DNA of 64,000 nucleotides from Schaedlerella glycyrrhizinilytica_A. Its GTDB lineage: Bacteria > Bacillota > Clostridia > Lachnospirales > Lachnospiraceae. Numbering within the stretch: position 1 is the first letter of the stretch; each line of letters starts with the position of its first letter. Below, one piece after another: positions 60,982 through 64,000 of the stretch. The stretch is taken from NCBI RefSeq assembly GCF_042852765.1, contig NZ_AP031414.1. One strand, given 5' to 3'. The position numbers were made by a program, and so were the translations under genes. A model generated the notes under the pieces. That model had not been told where the DNA came from, ran no database searches, and saw only the letters and a program-made list of their open reading frames with translations.

Positions 60982-61860
60982 ATGGATCATGGTATGGAAT
61001 ATGTAACATTAAATAATAGAGTGAAAATGCCGAAATTAGGATTTGGCGTGTTTCAGATCGCAAAGGAGGACTGTGAACGCTGTGTGTTAGATGCGATCGA
61101 AGTCGGGTACAGACATATCGATACTGCGCAGTCTTACCGCAATGAAGAAGAAGTAGGAAATGCCATTATGAAATGTGGCGTTCCACGGGAAGAGCTTTTT
61201 ATTACTACGAAAGTATGGATCGATAATTATGGTTATGAAAAAGCAAAGCATTCCGTATTGGATTCCATGAAAAAGTTAAAAACAGAATATCTGGATCTGG
61301 TATTGCTTCATCAGCCGTTTGGAGATTATTATGGGGCATACAGGGCTTTGCAGGAATTATATAAAGAGGGAAAAATCCGGGCGATTGGTGTCAGCAATTT
61401 TTATCCGGATCGGCTGGCGGATATGGTTGCGTTTAACGAGATCGTTCCGCAGGTAAACCAGGTGGAGACAAATCCGCTTCACCAGCAGATCGACGCGCAG
61501 GCGAATATGGTAAAAAGAAATGTACAGATGGAAGCTTGGGCGCCTTTTGGCGAGGGGCGGAATCATATGTTTTCCAATCCGGTTCTTTTGGAGATCGGAG
61601 AGAAATACGGAAAATCTGTCGCTCAGGTAATCCTGCGCTGGTTAATGCAGAGGGATATTGTCGCTTTGGCGAAATCAACGCATATAGAAAGAATGAAAGA
61701 GAATCTTGATATTTTTGATTTTAAATTGTCGGAGCAGGACATGGCATCGATCAGTAAATTGGATGCAAAAGAGAGCTTATTTTTTGATCATCAAACACCG
61801 GAGGCAGTGGATATGTTTGTCAGTATGATCGGTGAGAGACGGAAGACTGAAGAGAAGTAG
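60982..61860 (+). CDS. Aldo/keto reductase
   Basis: 292 residues. Catalytic tetrad: Asp and Tyr in DTAQSYRNE, Lys in TTKVW, His in LLHQP. The NADPH-binding part has GVSNFYPDRL and, near the end, KSTHIERMKENLDIFDF. It reduces aldehydes or ketones with NADPH in the cytoplasm. A MerR regulator lies divergently with a proper operator, so expression is likely induced by reactive aldehydes such as methylglyoxal (inference). AAGGAG lies before the ATG. Confidence 0.95.
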   Translation: MDHGMEYVTLNNRVKMPKLGFGVFQIAKEDCERCVLDAIEVGYRHIDTAQSYRNEEEVGNAIMKCGVPREELFITTKVWIDNYGYEKAKHSVLDSMKKLKTEYLDLVLLHQPFGDYYGAYRALQELYKEGKIRAIGVSNFYPDRLADMVAFNEIVPQVNQVETNPLHQQIDAQANMVKRNVQMEAWAPFGEGRNHMFSNPVLLEIGEKYGKSVAQVILRWLMQRDIVALAKSTHIERMKENLDIFDFKLSEQDMASISKLDAKESLFFDHQTPEAVDMFVSMIGERRKTEEK

Positions 61861-61876
61861 ATAAATTGATATAGAT

Positions 61877-61948
61877 GAAAAAACAGGCATTTTGGCGAAA
61901 ATCTCTGAAAAGATTTCAGGGGGGAAACGCGGAGATGTCTGTTTTTTA
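61877..61948 (+). terminator. Terminator after the aldo-keto reductase gene
   Basis: AAAAACAGGCAT pairs with ATGTCTGTTTTT (one mismatch), with an inner AAAATCT/AGATTT hairpin, and a T-rich end. Confidence 0.8.
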
Positions 61949-61979
61949 TTGCTTAGAGACAAACTGTATATATAGTATA

Positions 61980-62008
61980 TTGACAGATAGTACATGATAA
62001 GATATACT
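61980..62008 (+). promoter_or_regulatory. Consensus promoter of the GntR-ABC operon
   Basis: TTGACA (61980-61985), 17-bp spacer, TATACT (62003-62008). Confidence 0.9.
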
Positions 62009-62033
62009 GTACTTGTAACTTAAGTACAGTATA
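62003..62033. promoter_or_regulatory. Palindromic operator of the GntR regulator
   Basis: TATACTGTACTT (62003-62014) and AAGTACAGTATA (62022-62033) are perfect inverted arms seven bases apart. The left arm covers the -10 box, so a bound repressor would block RNA polymerase. Confidence 0.85.
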
Positions 62034-62094
62034 TACGTATATCATACTCAAAGTGAATTTTTCCTTTGAAATAATGAAAAAGGAAGACCGTATT

Positions 62095-62469
62095 ATGGAA
62101 ATTATTTTAAGTAATGTGAGCAGCAAGCCGATTTATGAACAGATCACAGTTCAGATCAAAGGGATGATCATGAGCGGGGAGCTGAAGCCGGGAGATGCGA
62201 TGCCATCGATGAGAAAGCTGGCAAAGGAGTTGCATGTCAGCGTGATCACGACACAGCGGGCATATGACGATCTTGTAAAAGACGGCTTTATCGTGACGGT
62301 TCCGGCGAAAGGGACATTTGTTTCGGCTCAGAATCAGGATTTTATAAGGGAGGAAAATCTCCGGAAGATCGAAACGCTTCTGACGGAAACGGTTGAGATC
62401 GCAAAGCAGAATAACGTGTCGGAGGAGACATTGAAAAATACATTGGAATTGTTGTATCGGGAGGGATAA
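62095..62469 (+). CDS. GntR-family regulator, YtrA type
   Basis: 124 residues from ATG 62095. N-terminal winged helix-turn-helix (SKPIYEQITVQIKGMIMSGE, then PSMRKLAKELHVSVITTQRA) and only a short helical dimerisation tail, the YtrA subfamily. These repress a linked ABC transporter operon and respond to cell-wall-active agents. Its stop codon is three bases from the ATPase start. The palindrome across its own promoter indicates autoregulation. Confidence 0.94.
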   Translation: MEIILSNVSSKPIYEQITVQIKGMIMSGELKPGDAMPSMRKLAKELHVSVITTQRAYDDLVKDGFIVTVPAKGTFVSAQNQDFIREENLRKIETLLTETVEIAKQNNVSEETLKNTLELLYREG

Positions 62470-62472
62470 AGA

Positions 62473-63330
62473 GTGGAAAATGCAGTTCAGATTAAAAATT
62501 TGACAAAAGAATACAAAGATTTTTCTTTAAAACAGATCACAATGAATATTCCGAAAGGTTGTGTGATGGGATTGATCGGAGCAAACGGAGCGGGAAAGTC
62601 CACATTGATCCAGTCAATTCTCGGACTGCTCAAGGCGGATTACGATGAAATTTTTATACTTGGAAAGGATTTGAAGACGCAGGAGCGGGAGATCAAAGAG
62701 GATATCGCGGTGATCTTCGATGTAAGCCATTACAACTTGCAGTATACGCCGGCATTTATCGGGAAAATATTAAGCGGTGTGTACAAGAACTGGGATATGG
62801 GTCTGTATACACAATATTTGAAACGGTTTGATCTGCCGAAAGATAAAAAGATTAAAAAGTTCTCCAAAGGAATGAAGATGAAATTGGAGTTTGCGATCGC
62901 ATTCAGTCATGCGCCGAAGCTGTTGATCTTAGATGAGGCGACCAGCGGTCTGGATCCGATCTTCCGGGATGAGATACTGGAACTGATCCGGGAGTTTACG
63001 GAGGACGAAGATCATACGGTACTGTTGTCATCCCATATTACAAGTGATCTGGATAAGATTGCGGATTACATTGCATTTATCCATGAGGGTGAACTTCAGT
63101 TTGTAAAGACGTATGATGAACTGCGGGATCATTACGGGGTTCTGCATTGTGGTAAAGATTTCTTTGAGTCGATGCGGGAGGAAGATATCGTATCCTTTAA
63201 AAAGGAGCCGTATGAGTATAAAGTACTTGTAAAAAATAAGAGCGAGATTTTAAACGTATTTCCGGAACTGGAGATTGAGCGGGCGTCGATTGAAGACATC
63301 ATGTTATTTTATGTAAAAGGAGAGATGTGA
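62473..63330 (+). CDS. ABC transporter ATP-binding protein
   Basis: 285 residues from GTG 62473, with GGGAGGG upstream. Walker A GANGAGKST, signature FSKGMKMKLEFAIA (a variant of LSGGQ common in this subfamily), Walker B LLILDEATSGLD, H-loop SSHI. A C-terminal domain of about 70 residues follows, as in YtrB/EcsA-type exporters. It pairs with the membrane protein one base downstream. The substrate is unknown; antibiotic or peptide export or membrane stress relief would fit. Confidence 0.95.
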   Translation: MENAVQIKNLTKEYKDFSLKQITMNIPKGCVMGLIGANGAGKSTLIQSILGLLKADYDEIFILGKDLKTQEREIKEDIAVIFDVSHYNLQYTPAFIGKILSGVYKNWDMGLYTQYLKRFDLPKDKKIKKFSKGMKMKLEFAIAFSHAPKLLILDEATSGLDPIFRDEILELIREFTEDEDHTVLLSSHITSDLDKIADYIAFIHEGELQFVKTYDELRDHYGVLHCGKDFFESMREEDIVSFKKEPYEYKVLVKNKSEILNVFPELEIERASIEDIMLFYVKGEM

Positions 63331-63331
63331 A

Positions 63332-63982
63332 ATGCTGGGGATTTTGAGAAAAGATTTGTATGATACATTTTTGATTCCGAAAAATATACTGTCCAATGGA
63401 TTCGGATATTTATTTATGTTCTTGTTTGCCTACCTTTTAGGACCGAATTATTATATGATGATGGTGTTTATTATGCTTGCGATTCCGGCAACCTCGGTGA
63501 TGGTTTTGCAGGCGGCGATCGAACAGGATGAAAGTGTGAGGTTTGACGATGTGCTGCTTACCTATCCGATCAGTAAAAAGCAGATCATCCTGACCCGATT
63601 CTGTGGCAATCTGATCGGCATCCTGCTGAACATGGCGCTTTCTTTTCTGCTGATGCTGGGCTATGTGTATGGCGGAAAAACAACGGATATTCGGGACGGT
63701 ATTTTTATCTGGCTGGTAGGCTGTGTGATCTCCTTATATGCGGTGGCTGTGTTCAGCGTAGGTTTTTATCTGCTTGGAAATAAAAAAGGAACGATCGTGT
63801 ATGTTGTTTCTATTTTAATCTGGGCATTTCTATATGTAATCCTCCGTTTTGTAGCGCCGTGGGAGAAGATACTGGCATTTGGGCGGTGGAATCTGCTTGG
63901 AATTGCTTTTGCAGTCGCGATCCCTTTGCTGGCGCTTAGTTATTGGGGATGTCTGAAAATCTATGAGAAAAAGCATTCCTGA
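63332..63982 (+). CDS. ABC-2 family transporter permease
   Basis: 216 residues with about six hydrophobic segments. The loop AAIEQDESVRFDDVLLTYPISKKQIILTRF is typical of ABC-2 permeases of the YtrC/BcrB type. It starts just after the ATPase gene, with AAAGGAG. It forms the membrane part of the exporter. A further ribosome site (AAAGGAGG, about 63983-63990) shows that another gene of the operon starts beyond the window. Confidence 0.9.
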   Translation: MLGILRKDLYDTFLIPKNILSNGFGYLFMFLFAYLLGPNYYMMMVFIMLAIPATSVMVLQAAIEQDESVRFDDVLLTYPISKKQIILTRFCGNLIGILLNMALSFLLMLGYVYGGKTTDIRDGIFIWLVGCVISLYAVAVFSVGFYLLGNKKGTIVYVVSILIWAFLYVILRFVAPWEKILAFGRWNLLGIAFAVAIPLLALSYWGCLKIYEKKHS

Positions 63983-64000
63983 AAGGAGGCGAAAGGATAT

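Overview
The window looks like chromosome of a Gram-positive, spore-forming, plant-glycan-fermenting gut Clostridium of the Lachnospiraceae type (placement by inference). The signs are GGAGG ribosome sites, ATG/GTG/TTG starts, a YabP-YabQ-DivIC-SpoIIE sporulation block, a CotS-like kinase, a V-type ATPase and many glycoside hydrolases. No IS element, CRISPR array, rRNA or prophage was seen. One tRNA gene (Lys-CTT) is present.

1-20.6 kb is a rhamnoside/plant-glycoside locus: the tail of a GPH-type sugar transporter, a GH43, a GH3 beta-glucosidase, two GH78 alpha-L-rhamnosidases, a GH2, a complete GPH symporter, an AraC regulator, a NagZ-type GH3, two metallo-beta-lactamase-fold hydrolases flanking a beta-phosphoglucomutase, and an alpha/beta-hydrolase esterase. 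Three promoters in this locus carry a TGTCGG-type motif whose first base lies exactly 49 bp before the first base of the -10 hexamer, with poor -35 boxes. This fits activation by the local AraC protein. A CBM-like gene remnant lies behind the symporter.

20.6-21.9 kb is a small accessory patch: a ribokinase gene reduced by an internal deletion and a frameshift, followed by an AT-rich gene for a dCTP-deaminase-like domain with altered active-site positions, joined by a coiled coil to three membrane helices. This is the best candidate for an undescribed system (a possible nucleotide-sensing membrane effector).

21.9-43.0 kb is core genome: Gfo/Idh oxidoreductase, asnS, an SbcD/YhaO-like nuclease with a short YhaN-like ATPase, cca, a CotS-like kinase, phosphoglucomutase, hup, then rqcP-yabP-yabQ-divIC-spoIIE-tilS-hpt-ftsH in the order familiar from Bacillus and Clostridium, followed by a GH13 alpha-glycosidase and metG. 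The SpoIIE lacks the usual membrane domain.

43.0-47.7 kb holds a 1.2-kb gap with a strong promoter and a strong terminator but no convincing large gene, a 1023-residue TPR/acidic/AAA+-like protein with a degenerate Walker B, and a structured intergenic element before glgB.

49.6-51.4 kb (minus strand) has tRNA-Lys, a thioredoxin translationally coupled to a 62-residue nine-cysteine protein, and trmB. 51.6-60.3 kb is a nine-gene V-type ATPase operon (H-C-I-K-F-E-A-B-D). The right end has a MerR/aldo-keto reductase pair with a classic 19-bp-spacer MerR promoter, and a YtrA-like GntR/ABC-transporter operon with a palindromic operator over its promoter.
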